From contig NW_024466607.1 of the NCBI RefSeq assembly GCF_017591425.1, positions 9,370,501-9,434,500 on the forward strand: a DNA stretch of 64,000 nucleotides, in the 5' to 3' direction. The notes below the pieces were generated by a model that saw nothing but the letters and a program-made list of their open reading frames with translations, did not search any database and was not told where the DNA came from. The position numbers and the translations under genes were made by a program. The DNA comes from Ochotona curzoniae. Its lineage: Eukaryota; Chordata; Mammalia; Lagomorpha; Ochotonidae. Below, in pieces: positions 57,001-63,578 of this stretch. Numbering within the stretch: the stretch's first letter is position 1; each line of letters opens with the position of its first letter.

Positions 57001-60000
57001 CCCTGAAGGCCGGCATTCCCAAGGGCGTGGTCAACGTCCTCCCAGGGTCTGGTGAGGCTATGGGTGGGAGCAGGGCGAGGGCTCCAGCCAGGGATGCACG
57101 TGGCCAAAGCAGGGCCTGCTGGGTAGCACAGCCTTGTGGGAGCTGAGTGGCCATCCCAAGTGGCTGATCTGTGGCCAAGGGGGTCGCCTCCCTGGGTGAA
57201 AAATAGCTGCTTCCTGAAGCGTGTCTCCTTCAGACACCTTCCCGAAGTGCCCTGCACTGGTTTGTGCATATATGTGCCCTGACTCAGTTACTTTGGACAT
57301 TGTCTATGCTTGGGTGTTTGAGAGAATTTACTCATAGAACATTCTAGAATTGGAGCATTTGGGGGGTTTAACAGGGGTCAGCCCTCTTGGTTCATGACTT
57401 CTGCCTCTGCTATTTCAGTCGATTGCAGGTCAAAAATATTTAGAAAAAAAAGAGTTTGTACTGAATACACGTGGACTCTTTCTTCCTTTGTCATTGTTCC
57501 CCAAATAATAGAGAACACGGGTTGGCAGCACTTAATCCTGTCAGCTCAGTAATCAGACAGAATTACTAGGAGGGGATTGTGTGGGCTAAGGTAAGACCGA
57601 CCTGCATTGTGCGGTACATGGGCCAGGGCCTCTGCAGATCTGGGTGGAGTGTCTTTGGTTTGCTGTCTTGCCATCTTTGGTCAGGAGTCTCTTATTCAGT
57701 TTTCAGTTAGCTGTTTGTTTTTGAGGTTGTTTTTTAGGTTTATGTATTTGAAAGGCAGAGCAACAGAGAGAAGAGACAGAGACATCTTGGCACCTGCTAA
57801 TCACTACCCAAATTGCCTTAATACCTAGAGCTGAGACAGGCTGAAGCCAGGAACCTGGAACTTCATTTGGGTCTCCCACGTGGGTGCAAGAGCCCGAACC
57901 CATGAGCCTTCTTCCACTGCTATCTCAGAGCATTAGCAAGGAGCTGGATGGGAAGTGGAACAGCCAGGACTCGAACCAGCGCTCTGCTGTAGAATGCAGG
58001 CCTCCCCAACAGGGGCTCAACACTGACCCCTACTGATAGCATTGGGAATTTGTGTGTTTAGGATACCTGACCTTTGCAAGACACGTTGTTAACCAAGTGG
58101 CAACTGAACAGAGTATGTGGAATGGGGTTAGAAGCAAGATAACTGGTTGTGTATTAACTATATGGGGCAGGGGGTGTTTCATGCCAGCCCTGCTAAGCCA
58201 AAGCCTTCACGGGTGCACCTGAACAAGCTGGGAGGCAGGACAGTAATAGAGAAGGGAGCGGGCAGGTGGAAGAACCCCAGGACGTGATCCAGTGTGACTC
58301 CTGGATCTCGGCTGGACCAGACTGACCACAGGCAGACGTTTACTGGAGTGGAGAGGCCAAGGAGGGAGGAGGGGCAGGCTTCGTGTGGAACAGGAGAGCT
58401 CAGTTTTCAGCATCTTGAACTTGAGAAGCCCTGAGACGTGCAAGTGCAGGCGCCCAGTCGGGAGCGGGTGACACTTGGATGTGGGTTCCAAGGAGCCTGG
58501 CTGCAAAAACAGATTTAGTGGGAGGTATGCCTGGCCGGCCTGAGGTCAGCCTAGGAGGCTGTGTGGACTGGGAAGGTAGAGCCAGGGTACTGGAGGAGCA
58601 GAGCATGCGGGTCACAGAGGTCAGAAGCCAGGAAGGGAAGGGCGAGGCATGCTGAGTAGGGTCTCAAGGAGCAGCTGAACCTGTGGCAGAGAGGGCACAG
58701 CAGAGTCAGGGCAGCCATGCTAAATGGAAACAGAGGGAGGCAGAGAAAGTGCCAGATGGGGGCATGATGGGAGGCCCTGGGGTGTGGGACAGGCCCAGGA
58801 GCCCAACACCCCAGGGAGGAGTGGCCGGAGTAGCGTGGGCTGGGCTCCCCTTGCTGGCTCCCACCCAGGCTAGCCTTGTGCACTCCCCAATGCCTCGGGT
58901 GTCTTTGGCTCCAGGGACCCAGTCAAGCATCCTTGGGACTCTCATAGGGCAGCACCCAGCAGAGCTGAAAGGCTGCATGACCTTGGCCTCAGGATGAGAT
59001 GCCTTCAGGGTCACCAGCCGAGAGAACAGGAGACGAGAAGGGACAGTCAGAGCTGCTTCCTTAAACCTCCTGCGTTTCCTTGCAGGCAGCCCAGTGCTTG
59101 CTGGGGCTGCCCGAGTCCCCCCAGGTGTGCCTGTGTGCTCAACAAGGAGACCTCTCAGAGTGCCTTAGGGCCCATCCCAGTGACTGCATCTCAACTCCAT
59201 TAGGTCTGTGATGGTTCCAGGTCCAAGGCCATTGCGTATGATATACTTGACATAAGGACTTTAACATTTGAACTTTCAGGGTTCTCAATTCAGTTCTAGG
59301 CGCACGGAACCCCAGGCATGGAGGGCTGCAGGCGCTCAGGGAATGTGGGAGAGCAAGCGAGAGAGCCATGGCCTGGCTTGTGGCTCTCCCAGCCCCTGGG
59401 AGGCTGCCCTGAGCACCCCGCTCACCTCCACCTGCACTCCCACCCACAGGCTCACTGGTCGGCCAGAGACTCGCGGACCATCCTGACGTGAGGAAGATCG
59501 GGTTCACAGGTTCAACGGAGGTGGGAAAACACATCATGAAAAGGTCAGTGGCTGTGGGGACACGGGTGCCAAGGCCACCAGCCGTGGAATCCACAAGATC
59601 TGGGTGGTATACCTGCTAGTTCTGTGGGGCCAGTCTTCTGACCAAAGCCCTTGGCTTGGGTTGAGGGGAGCGGCCGTGATCCACTCTGCCCGCTGATACT
59701 AGCACTATGCTAACTAGTACAGGGCCACCAGCCCCAGGGCCACTGGGCACTTGAAATGGGGCTGCTTTGAACTGAAGAGTGCTGTGAATATAAAATACGT
59801 GCTGCTTCAAAGTCTTAGCACATACAGAAAAGTAAAATGCCTCATGGATCATTTTGTTTGTGCGGATGGCAAGTTGAAGTGTTAATTTTAAAAGAAGGAG
59901 TTTTTGATCTGAAAGGCAAGGGACAGAGAGAGGGAGAGAGAGTGAAAGATCTTCCTTCTGTTGGTCCGTTTTCCAAGTGGCTGCAGTGGCTAGTGCTGGG

Positions 60001-63000
60001 AGCCAGAAGCCAAGATCCCCATCCCGGTTTCCCACATGGGTTGCAGGTGGCCAACCATCTGATGGGCCACCTTCGGCCAGCTTCCCAGGTGTATCAGCCG
60101 AGAGCTGGTTGGCGAGCAGAGCAGGTGGGACTCTCTGAGAGCACTCAGCAGCAGCTTAACCTGCTCTACTACAGTGCCGACCCTGACATTTTTTGATTAA
60201 TTGGGCTGAGTAAAATCTGTTGCCATCAGTCCCCTTTAACTGCACGCTCTGCAATCAGGGATTCAGCCAAGTGCAGCTCAACAATATTTTGGCAAACTGT
60301 GTCTGTGCTGAATACTTTCTCATCATCATCCCCTGGACAATATGTGGGGTCTTCAAAAAGCTCGTGGCAAATGTGTGTCCTAAAAAAGTGCATGCACTTA
60401 AACAACTCCTTGTACCAAACTCAAGGAGTGCTTCAATTCCACTTCCCGCAGACTTTCTGAAGCCCCATGTAATGTAACAGCTATTTTCAGGGCACTTCTA
60501 TTGTATTAGGCATTGTAAGTCACCTGGAGTTGGCTGACGTAAGGATGTGTGTACTAATGTGCTTATCCTCCAGGAGTTGACCTCCTGCAGGGTTTCTGGA
60601 ACTGCTGGAACCGACTCGGAGGCCTGTTGGCGTTAGGAGTAATGGCACCTGTTTCTTTGCACTTCTTTGGAGTGGCTGCAAGCACAGTGTCCACGGCTTC
60701 CCAGCTGGGATCTGAGGCTTCATTCCATCTGTGTGGTGGGATGAGCCAGACGATCTCTCACCACTTATTCCTTACACTGCAGCCTCCCACTCAGTGGGCA
60801 CATGGCACTGGGTGTGCCACAATTCACCCAGGACCTGGCCCATACCCAGGCCTCCGTACCCCAACCAGCTCCACTGGAAGCTCTTGGACAGGCTCCGAAG
60901 TTCTGGCCAGCAGAGGGCAGGCCCTCCGAGAGCAAGCAGCTGTCGTCCCCGCCAGGGGCGGAGCCCCAGCCTAGCCCCACCCAGCAGCATTACCAGGGCT
61001 GACTTTTTGGCATCAGCACTTTTATGTGGCAGGTGCAAGCTGGCAAACCAGGGCTTTGCTGAGCTGGGAACACGTGACCATGGTCACTGCCTCTGCTTAG
61101 GGTCACCCACAGGACAACCCAGATACTGCCGGACGATGCTGGCCATTTGAAGCAAGACTTCCTTGCAGCTCCCGACTCATCATGGTCCTCCCCATCCCTC
61201 ACACTCCACTCTACCCCACCAAAGGCCCCTCTGCCTGGCAAGGCCCTGTTCCCAGCCCTATGTGCCCTCTGCAAGCTGGCTGAGTACACCTGACACCTCT
61301 CAGTGGGCACAGTACTTATGCTGACCATTGGGGTCTCCCTGGAACTCCCCCACCCACACACCTACCGCCTTGGTTCAGGAGCTGCTGCCACTGTAGCTGG
61401 TGGGTTGCACCACTCAGGCTGGTAGAGGCTGACACTGCAGGCGGCTAATGCAATAGGCAGGGCTGGTGGGGAGCACGGCATACCTCCACATGCTGCCCGA
61501 CAGGTCAGGGGCAGCACTGCCCAACAGGTCAGGGGCAGTGCTGCCAAGTGCAAGTGGCCGTAACTTTAGTCCTGATTCCAGGGCTGCCCCTTCCCTCCCA
61601 CTGCGATGCACAGGTTGTAGCACACCTTTGTCAAGCCCAGAAGGAGGGCTGAGGACATGACAGCCTTGGAATGGCCTAGAAGGAGGCTCTAAGTGGCAAA
61701 GTCCCTGCATGGCTCCGTGGGTTTTCCCAGGACCCCAAGTGGTTCGCTGGTGGGTGGCATCTAAGAGAGGGAGACCCTCTCCCAAATTGATGCTAGGCAA
61801 AGAGCCCCATTCTGCCCAAGCTGGACCCCTGCTATAGTACCGCTGAAGCCCATGAATGTGACAGGCACCTGACCTCTATGCCCCTGCCCCCGGCAGGCCA
61901 AGTCAGGAAACCACTTGGGGCCATTGCAGCTGCCCCAGCTGGGCGGTTGCTCTGGTTCTGACTGAATTGTGCATTTATGGAGCACCAGCTATATGCCCAG
62001 AGCTGTGCCAAGCCCTGGGGTATGGGAGGGTCCAATGCACCACGCAGCCACACTGGAGGAAGCTCATGATCTGATGTGAGGTGGGACAACTGGGAGAGGA
62101 GTGCTAGAAGGTGTGGGGCCTGGGGGTTGGCTCCTGGGTACCAGCAGAGGAGCCTCTGAGAAGGAAGCCCCAAAGGAAGCAAACAGCTGAAGGCATAGCA
62201 GGTGGAAGGTCGTGTACAACCTGGGCAGGCACTGTCAGAACCATGGGGAGGCATGGACGCGCAGGGAGGGCTGGGGGGTCGGGTGGAGAGGCGCTGGGCT
62301 GGCCTTGCTCTGTGGAGCACAGCCTGCTCAGGTCCACCCGGGGGCCTCTCTGTCTGGGAGCCCCTGTGCTCCTGGCATTCTGAGCTCTGGCCACTCCATG
62401 CCCTGTGCTTTTCAGCTGTGCCGTGAGCAACGTGAAGAAAGTCTCACTGGAGCTGGGCGGGAAGTCGCCGCTCATCATTTTTGCTGACTGTGACCTCGGC
62501 AAGGCTGTGCAGATGGTGAGGGGCTTGGATGGGGGTGGAGGCTTGGGGGCAGATGGGGGCAGATTGCGGGGGAGGGAGGGCGGGCATGAGGAGGCACAGG
62601 GGACACAGCCAGGAAGGCTAGGGACAGTGGGGTTTGAGGTGGGGGCTGAGACAGTAAGAGGTTGGACTTAGATAGGGGCCATATTTTGCCAGGGGCTCCA
62701 GGATGCCCCCAAACTCCCAACTAAGTTTCACACCTCTGAAGTTTGACATGACACCCTAGCATGGATGTGAGAGGGAATCCGGCCTTTCTTTGGGGAAGCT
62801 GACAGAGGCCAGGGCCTTGTTCACTGCCAGGCGCAGGATCTTGGCCCTGGTGCCAAGGCTCATGCCAGCTGGAAGCATGGGCCTTGCTGTGGACCTATTC
62901 TGGCAATGCCTAATCCCCGAAGCAGGTGCCCTTGGGGCCTCTGAGGTTCTTTCCGCTGAACTCCTACCAGGAACTTCCTCAGGCCAGGGCAACCCACCTC

Positions 63001-63578
63001 CCCTTCCTCCTGAGGCTGCCCACTTGTGTTCCATTATCTCCCCAATGCCTGCTGCATGCCCCCACACTGACAGGCACCTCTCTCATCAGCTCCCAAGAGT
63101 GTAGCAGGATCGGCATCTCCCTGGCCACCCAGCGAGCCTACTGAGTGTTCAGAGAGGGCCCAGGCATGCCATTTCCTCTTCTCCATTCTGTACAACATGG
63201 AGCGTGACCTTGCCCACCAGTGACCAGGGTTAGGGCTCCATAGCCGCTCCTCGCTGCTGGCCTTGTGTCTCGACCTCTTCCCTCCTGGTCACCTCTCCTC
63301 TCTAGGTGACCAGGGATTGAGCAGGGTGTGTCCTGTGCCAATGGGGCTGGCCTCAGGGGAAGGGCAGGACCTAGGATACCTTCTCTTCCCTTCCGGCAGG
63401 GGTTTTGGGTGCTGGCCAGGAGCTGGCAGCTGGAGCCCCTGGAAGAGCCGTGACCTTCATGAAGGCCTGTTGCTTGCAGGGCATGAGTTCCGTGTTCTTC
63501 AACAAGGGCGAGAACTGCATCGCTGCAGGTCGGCTCTTCGTGGAGGACTCCATTCACGACCAGTTCGTGCAGAAGGTG
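38904..63578 (+). CDS. ALDH1L1: ALDH1L1, cytosolic 10-formyltetrahydrofolate dehydrogenase (coding exons 2-19, 3' end beyond window)
   Basis: The gene encodes the folate enzyme that converts 10-formyl-THF, NADP+ and water to THF, CO2 and NADPH in the cytosol. I joined 18 exons by protein homology and GT-AG sites: 38904-39030, 41121-41355, 42156-42321, 44366-44467, 45075-45164, 45826-45963, 47888-48013, 48722-48813, 50666-50813, 51716-51835, 52898-53025, 55295-55445, 55948-56018, 56420-56525, 56964-57051, 59450-59543, 62416-62515, 63480-63578. They total 2181 nt, or 727 codons without a stop. The formyl-hydrolase domain is about residues 1-310 ([10 protein letters not shown] with His106; Asp142). 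The acyl-carrier-like domain is about 310-400 (Ser354 in [10 protein letters not shown], the 4'-phosphopantetheine site). The aldehyde dehydrogenase domain starts near 410 (PWNYP with Asn574, [16 protein letters not shown] with Glu673, NKGENC with Cys707). These positions match the numbering known for rat and human FDH, which supports the start codon. About 175 C-terminal residues are off the window. The paralogue ALDH1L2 is less likely because there is no mitochondrial leader and the N-terminus [12 protein letters not shown] matches ALDH1L1. Confidence 0.97.
39340..39483 (-). mobile_element. MER5A-like hAT DNA transposon remnant
   Basis: AAGTTTCTGATTCAGTAGAA, then CTGGGTGATGCTGGTGGCCC and ACGGTTTGAGAAACAGT, follow the antisense MER5A consensus as I remember it. 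Old and mammal-wide. Confidence 0.75.
40288..40512. repeat. Alternating purine-pyrimidine tract in intron 2
   Basis: About 225 bases rich in TG, CA, GTGCA and TATA steps, with an internal tandem unit (CACACAGTGTGTCCATG occurring twice near 40400). Z-DNA- and cruciform-prone composition. Confidence 0.75.
40750..40790. repeat. (CT)n(CA)n microsatellite
   Basis: A CTCTCTCTCT run followed directly by CACACACACACACG. Confidence 0.85.
41121..41355 (+). CDS. ALDH1L1: ALDH1L1 exon 3 (residues 43-121)
   Basis: The acceptor CCTGCAG ends at 41120 and the donor GTGAGA starts at 41356. The 235 nt bring the phase to 2, splitting the Trp121 codon TG|G. The exon encodes the heart of the formyltransferase-like hydrolase domain, including [10 protein letters not shown] with the catalytic His106. 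Confidence 0.96.
41356..42155. other. Intron 3 (0.8 kb)
   Basis: Unique sequence, pyrimidine-rich near the exon 4 acceptor. No other feature. Confidence 0.6.
42156..42321 (+). CDS. ALDH1L1: ALDH1L1 exon 4 (residues 121-176)
   Basis: The acceptor CTTCTCAG ends at 42155 and the donor GTAAGG starts at 42322. The 166 nt restore phase 0. The exon carries [12 protein letters not shown] with Asp142, the second catalytic residue of the hydrolase centre. Confidence 0.96.
42594..43335 (-). mobile_element. Old C-type SINE, - orientation, split by an LTR
   Basis: The tail half is 42594-42704 (GGTTTATTTTATTTGGAAGG, CCCCAAATGGCTGCAAC). The head half resumes at 43163-43335 (GAGCCTGGAACTCCATCC, CTCACATGGGTGGCAGGG, CTGTGCTACCACACTAGCCC). 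Removing the LTR and one GAAC copy restores a continuous SINE. Confidence 0.85.
42705..43162 (-). mobile_element. Solo endogenous-retrovirus LTR, - orientation (458 bp)
   Basis: The 4-bp duplication GAAC lies at 42701-42704 and 43163-43166. On the - strand the element ends GGGTGCAGCA and starts TATAAAATCTGG, where TG would be expected, so one terminal base looks mutated. A polyadenylation signal AATAAA lies on the - strand at 42755-42760, followed by a U5-like segment. An imperfect tandem pair with a 53-bp period (42893 and 42946) lies in the presumed U3. The 4-bp duplication and the AATAAA layout fit a gammaretrovirus-like (class I) LTR. No internal viral sequence is present. Confidence 0.8.
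44366..44467 (+). CDS. ALDH1L1: ALDH1L1 exon 5 (residues 177-210)
   Basis: The acceptor CTCCCCAG ends at 44365 and the exon itself begins with GT (GTACAG, Val-Gln). The donor GTGAGT starts at 44468. The 102 nt are phase 0 at both ends. The exon encodes the end of the N-terminal hydrolase subdomain and the turn into the C-terminal barrel ([13 protein letters not shown]). Confidence 0.95.
44468..45074. other. Intron 5 (0.6 kb)
   Basis: Contains a partial antisense SINE at 44640-44845; otherwise unique. Confidence 0.6.
44640..44845 (-). mobile_element. Partial old C-type SINE, - orientation
   Basis: AGGAACCTGGAACTCCATCC, GGGTCTCCCATATGG, GACTTGAACCCAGCTCCCAT and CCTGTGGCACCAAGG mark the head two-thirds. 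The A-rich tail is missing. Confidence 0.82.
45075..45164 (+). CDS. ALDH1L1: ALDH1L1 exon 6 (residues 211-240)
   Basis: The acceptor CCCCCCAG ends at 45074 and the donor GTGTGT starts at 45165. The 90 nt are phase 0. The exon encodes [20 protein letters not shown] and AWTEAGGQ, part of the OB-like C-terminal region of the hydrolase. Confidence 0.95.
45165..45825. other. Intron 6 (0.7 kb)
   Basis: Unique sequence with no feature recognised beyond the splice sites. Confidence 0.6.
45826..45963 (+). CDS. ALDH1L1: ALDH1L1 exon 7 (residues 241-286)
   Basis: The acceptor CTCTACAG ends at 45825 and the donor GTAAGG starts at 45964. The 138 nt are phase 0. The exon encodes [10 protein letters not shown] through [11 protein letters not shown] of the hydrolase C-terminal subdomain. 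Confidence 0.95.
46252..46850 (+). mobile_element. MIR element, + orientation, split by a SINE
   Basis: The MIR order is interrupted and resumes: AACACCCTATGTCAGGCATT before the SINE, then GGCACTGGTCTGAAAC, TCCTAGCAACCCTGTGAG, AATTACTTGCCCAGGTCCCC and GGCAGAGCTGGGCTGGA after it. Ancient tRNA-core SINE shared by mammals. Confidence 0.82.
46299..46625 (-). mobile_element. C-type SINE inside the MIR, - orientation, with target duplication
   Basis: Antisense copy from TTTTATTTATTTACTTTATT to GTGGCATCCGCCCC. The flanks CAGGCATTGG (46289-46298) and CAGGCACTGG (46626-46635) are the target duplication. Confidence 0.92.
47888..48013 (+). CDS. ALDH1L1: ALDH1L1 exon 8 (residues 287-328)
   Basis: The acceptor CCCTGACAG ends at 47887 and the donor GTAAGG starts at 48014. 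The 126 nt are phase 0. The exon closes the hydrolase domain ([12 protein letters not shown]) and starts the first helix of the carrier domain ([15 protein letters not shown]). Confidence 0.95.
48014..48721. other. Intron 8 (0.7 kb)
   Basis: Unique sequence; no feature recognised. Confidence 0.6.
48722..48813 (+). CDS. ALDH1L1: ALDH1L1 exon 9 (residues 329-359, carrier-domain Ser354)
   Basis: The acceptor GCTTCACAG ends at 48721 and the donor GTCAGG starts at 48814. The 92 nt leave phase 2 (Arg359 AG|G). The exon contains [14 protein letters not shown]. Ser354 is the residue known to take the 4'-phosphopantetheine arm that shuttles the formyl group between the two catalytic domains. Confidence 0.95.
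48814..50665. other. Intron 9 (1.9 kb)
   Basis: Mostly unique. A MIR lies at 50370-50540, and a CTCF-like CCAGCAGAGGGCAGG at 48867-48881. Confidence 0.6.
50370..50540 (+). mobile_element. MIR element, + orientation
   Basis: CTGATCTCATTAGCTTATCC, then a TTATTATTTGACACATGAAA block and CTATCTGCCTAAGGTCACAT and TGAGAACTGGAGCTCAGGGC follow the MIR core and 3' part. Confidence 0.72.
50666..50813 (+). CDS. ALDH1L1: ALDH1L1 exon 10 (residues 359-408)
   Basis: The acceptor CAACCCCAG ends at 50665 and the donor GTAAGT starts at 50814. The 148 nt restore phase 0. The exon completes the carrier domain ([20 protein letters not shown]) and ends in an acidic linker ([12 protein letters not shown]). Confidence 0.95.
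50814..51715. other. Intron 10 (0.9 kb)
   Basis: TG runs at 50861-50876 and 51629-51659, the second 57 bases before the exon 11 acceptor. Otherwise unique. Confidence 0.6.
51629..51659. repeat. (TG)n microsatellite near exon 11 acceptor
   Basis: TGTGTGTGTGTGTGTGTGCA continuing as CGTGCGTGTG, on the sense strand. Confidence 0.85.
51716..51835 (+). CDS. ALDH1L1: ALDH1L1 exon 11 (residues 409-448)
   Basis: The acceptor CTCCCCAG ends at 51715, preceded by a TG dinucleotide run at 51629-51659. The donor GTGAGC starts at 51836. The 120 nt are phase 0. The exon encodes the linker ([10 protein letters not shown], less conserved) and the start of the ALDH fold ([25 protein letters not shown]). Confidence 0.94.
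51836..52897. other. Intron 11 (1.1 kb)
   Basis: Unique sequence; no feature recognised. Confidence 0.6.
52898..53025 (+). CDS. ALDH1L1: ALDH1L1 exon 12 (residues 449-491)
   Basis: The acceptor GCTGCTGCAG ends at 52897 and the donor GTAAGA starts at 53026. The 128 nt leave phase 2 (Arg491 AG|G). The exon encodes ALDH helix residues [13 protein letters not shown] and [11 protein letters not shown]. Confidence 0.96.
54019..54104 (-). mobile_element. Copy of the small inverted-repeat family, - orientation
   Basis: On the - strand it reads CTTCCAAAAACTTCATGCAA, then GTATCCATGGATTCC and GTTTTTGGTACTAAAAC, matching the order of the copies at 1240 and 60345. The outer right repeat is absent. Confidence 0.5.
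54640..54910 (+). mobile_element. Degraded C-type SINE, + orientation
   Basis: ACTCCACTTCCTGCTGATGC, GATACCTGCGTGGGAGATCG and the tail CTTCTCAAATAAATAATTTC mark an old sense copy. Confidence 0.7.
55295..55445 (+). CDS. ALDH1L1: ALDH1L1 exon 13 (residues 491-541)
   Basis: The acceptor CCCATCCAG ends at 55294 and the donor GTGGGC starts at 55446. The 151 nt restore phase 0. The exon encodes [20 protein letters not shown] and [12 protein letters not shown], the conserved helical region before the ALDH Rossmann fold. Confidence 0.96.
55446..55947. other. Intron 13 (0.5 kb)
   Basis: A (GT)n run at 55886-55905 lies 42 bases before the exon 14 acceptor. Otherwise unique. Confidence 0.6.
55948..56018 (+). 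CDS. ALDH1L1: ALDH1L1 exon 14 (residues 542-565)
   Basis: The acceptor CTTCTTCCAG ends at 55947 and the donor GTGAGT starts at 56019. At 71 nt it is the shortest coding exon in the window, and it leaves phase 2 (Gly565 GG|G). It encodes [20 protein letters not shown] followed by EPVG. Confidence 0.95.
56239..56258 (+). promoter_or_regulatory. CTCF-like motif, + strand, intron 14
   Basis: GCCACCAGATGGCGCCAGTA is a close match to the CTCF core (CCACCAG-R-GGCGC). Judged by eye only. Confidence 0.55.
56350..56419 (+). repeat. Inverted repeat spanning the exon 15 splice acceptor
   Basis: The left arm 56350-56374 and right arm 56397-56419 are perfectly complementary except for a 2-nt bulge (CA at 56359-56360). 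The loop is 22 nt. The right arm contains the pyrimidine tract and the acceptor AG, so the pre-mRNA could fold the acceptor into a stem of about 23 bp. Confidence 0.9.
56420..56525 (+). CDS. ALDH1L1: ALDH1L1 exon 15 (residues 565-600, ALDH oxyanion and cofactor residues)
   Basis: The acceptor ends at 56419 and the donor GTGCGT starts at 56526. The 106 nt restore phase 0. The exon encodes [17 protein letters not shown] and NTVVIKPAQ. Asn574 corresponds to the oxyanion asparagine of ALDHs, and Lys597 lies in the cofactor-contact strand. The acceptor is unusual: its whole pyrimidine tract and the AG form the right arm of an inverted repeat (56350-56374 with 56397-56419). Skipping this exon would shift the frame. 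Confidence 0.95.
56526..56963. other. Intron 15 (0.4 kb)
   Basis: Unique, with a CTCF-like motif at 56862-56881. Confidence 0.6.
56862..56881 (-). promoter_or_regulatory. CTCF-like motif, - strand, intron 15
   Basis: TGGCGCCCCCTTGTGGTTGG reads in reverse as CCAACCACAAGGGGGCGCCA. It shares a 16-base core with the motif at 23280. Confidence 0.5.
56964..57051 (+). CDS. ALDH1L1: ALDH1L1 exon 16 (residues 601-630)
   Basis: The acceptor GTCCTTTCAG ends at 56963 and the donor GTGAGG starts at 57052. The 88 nt leave phase 1 (Gly630 G|GC). The exon encodes [20 protein letters not shown] and VVNVLPGSG, part of the cofactor-binding fold. Confidence 0.96.
57052..59449. other. Intron 16 (2.4 kb)
   Basis: An antisense SINE at 57730-58031. 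58380-58560 vaguely resembles an ancient mammal-wide repeat. The rest is unique. Confidence 0.55.
57730..58031 (-). mobile_element. C-type SINE, - orientation
   Basis: Antisense copy: TTTTTTAGGTTTATGTATTT, AGGAACCTGGAACTTCATTT, GGGTCTCCCACGTGGGTGC, AGGACTCGAACCAGCGC, ending CACTGACCCCT. Confidence 0.9.
59450..59543 (+). CDS. ALDH1L1: ALDH1L1 exon 17 (residues 630-661)
   Basis: The acceptor CACCCACAG ends at 59449 and the donor GTCAGT starts at 59544. The 94 nt leave phase 2 (Ser661 AG|C). The exon encodes [20 protein letters not shown] then [10 protein letters not shown], holding the ALDH FTGST cofactor motif. Confidence 0.96.
59690..59884 (+). mobile_element. Ancient DNA-transposon-like fragment
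   Basis: GGGCACTTGAAATGGGGCTG followed by TGAACTGAAGAGTGCTGTGA and CCTCATGGATCATTTTGTTT recalls a mammal-wide hAT-type repeat. The family name is uncertain. Confidence 0.4.
59885..60186 (-). mobile_element. Old C-type SINE, - orientation
   Basis: Antisense copy: GATCTGAAAGGCAAGGGACA, AGATCTTCCTTCTGTTGGTC, TTTCCCACATGGGTTGCAGG, then CTACTACAGTGCCGACCC. Confidence 0.85.
60345..60466. mobile_element. Small terminal-inverted-repeat element (about 120 bp)
   Basis: The left end TGGGGTCTTCAAAAAGCTCG and the right end on the other strand, TGGGGCTTCAGAAAGTCTGC, form imperfect terminal inverted repeats, with TTGTACCAAACTC inside. It is non-coding and looks like a MITE mobilised by another transposase. 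Confidence 0.6.
62416..62515 (+). CDS. ALDH1L1: ALDH1L1 exon 18 (residues 661-694, Glu673)
   Basis: The acceptor TGCTTTTCAG ends at 62415 and the donor GTGAGG starts at 62516. The 100 nt restore phase 0. The exon encodes [18 protein letters not shown] with Glu673, the general base of the ALDH active site, then [15 protein letters not shown]. Confidence 0.96.
62516..63479. other. Intron 18 (1.0 kb)
   Basis: G-rich near its 5' end (62525-62600, runs of GGG, quadruplex-capable). No repeat or extra exon recognised. Confidence 0.6.
63480..63578 (+). CDS. ALDH1L1: ALDH1L1 exon 19 (residues 695-727, catalytic Cys707)
   Basis: The acceptor TGCTTGCAG ends at 63479 and the donor GTAAGT starts at 63579. 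The 99 nt are phase 0. The exon encodes [20 protein letters not shown] with the nucleophile Cys707, then [13 protein letters not shown]. It is the last exon in the window; exon 20 onward is off the right edge. The upstream pyrimidine tract is short and mixed with purines. Confidence 0.96.

Larger units (their letters stand above)
59544..62415. other. Intron 17 (2.9 kb)
   Basis: Contains an old DNA-transposon-like fragment (59690-59884), an antisense SINE (59885-60186), the best copy of the small inverted-repeat family (60345-60466) and a possible ancient repeat at 61966-62100. No exon recognised. Confidence 0.6.
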
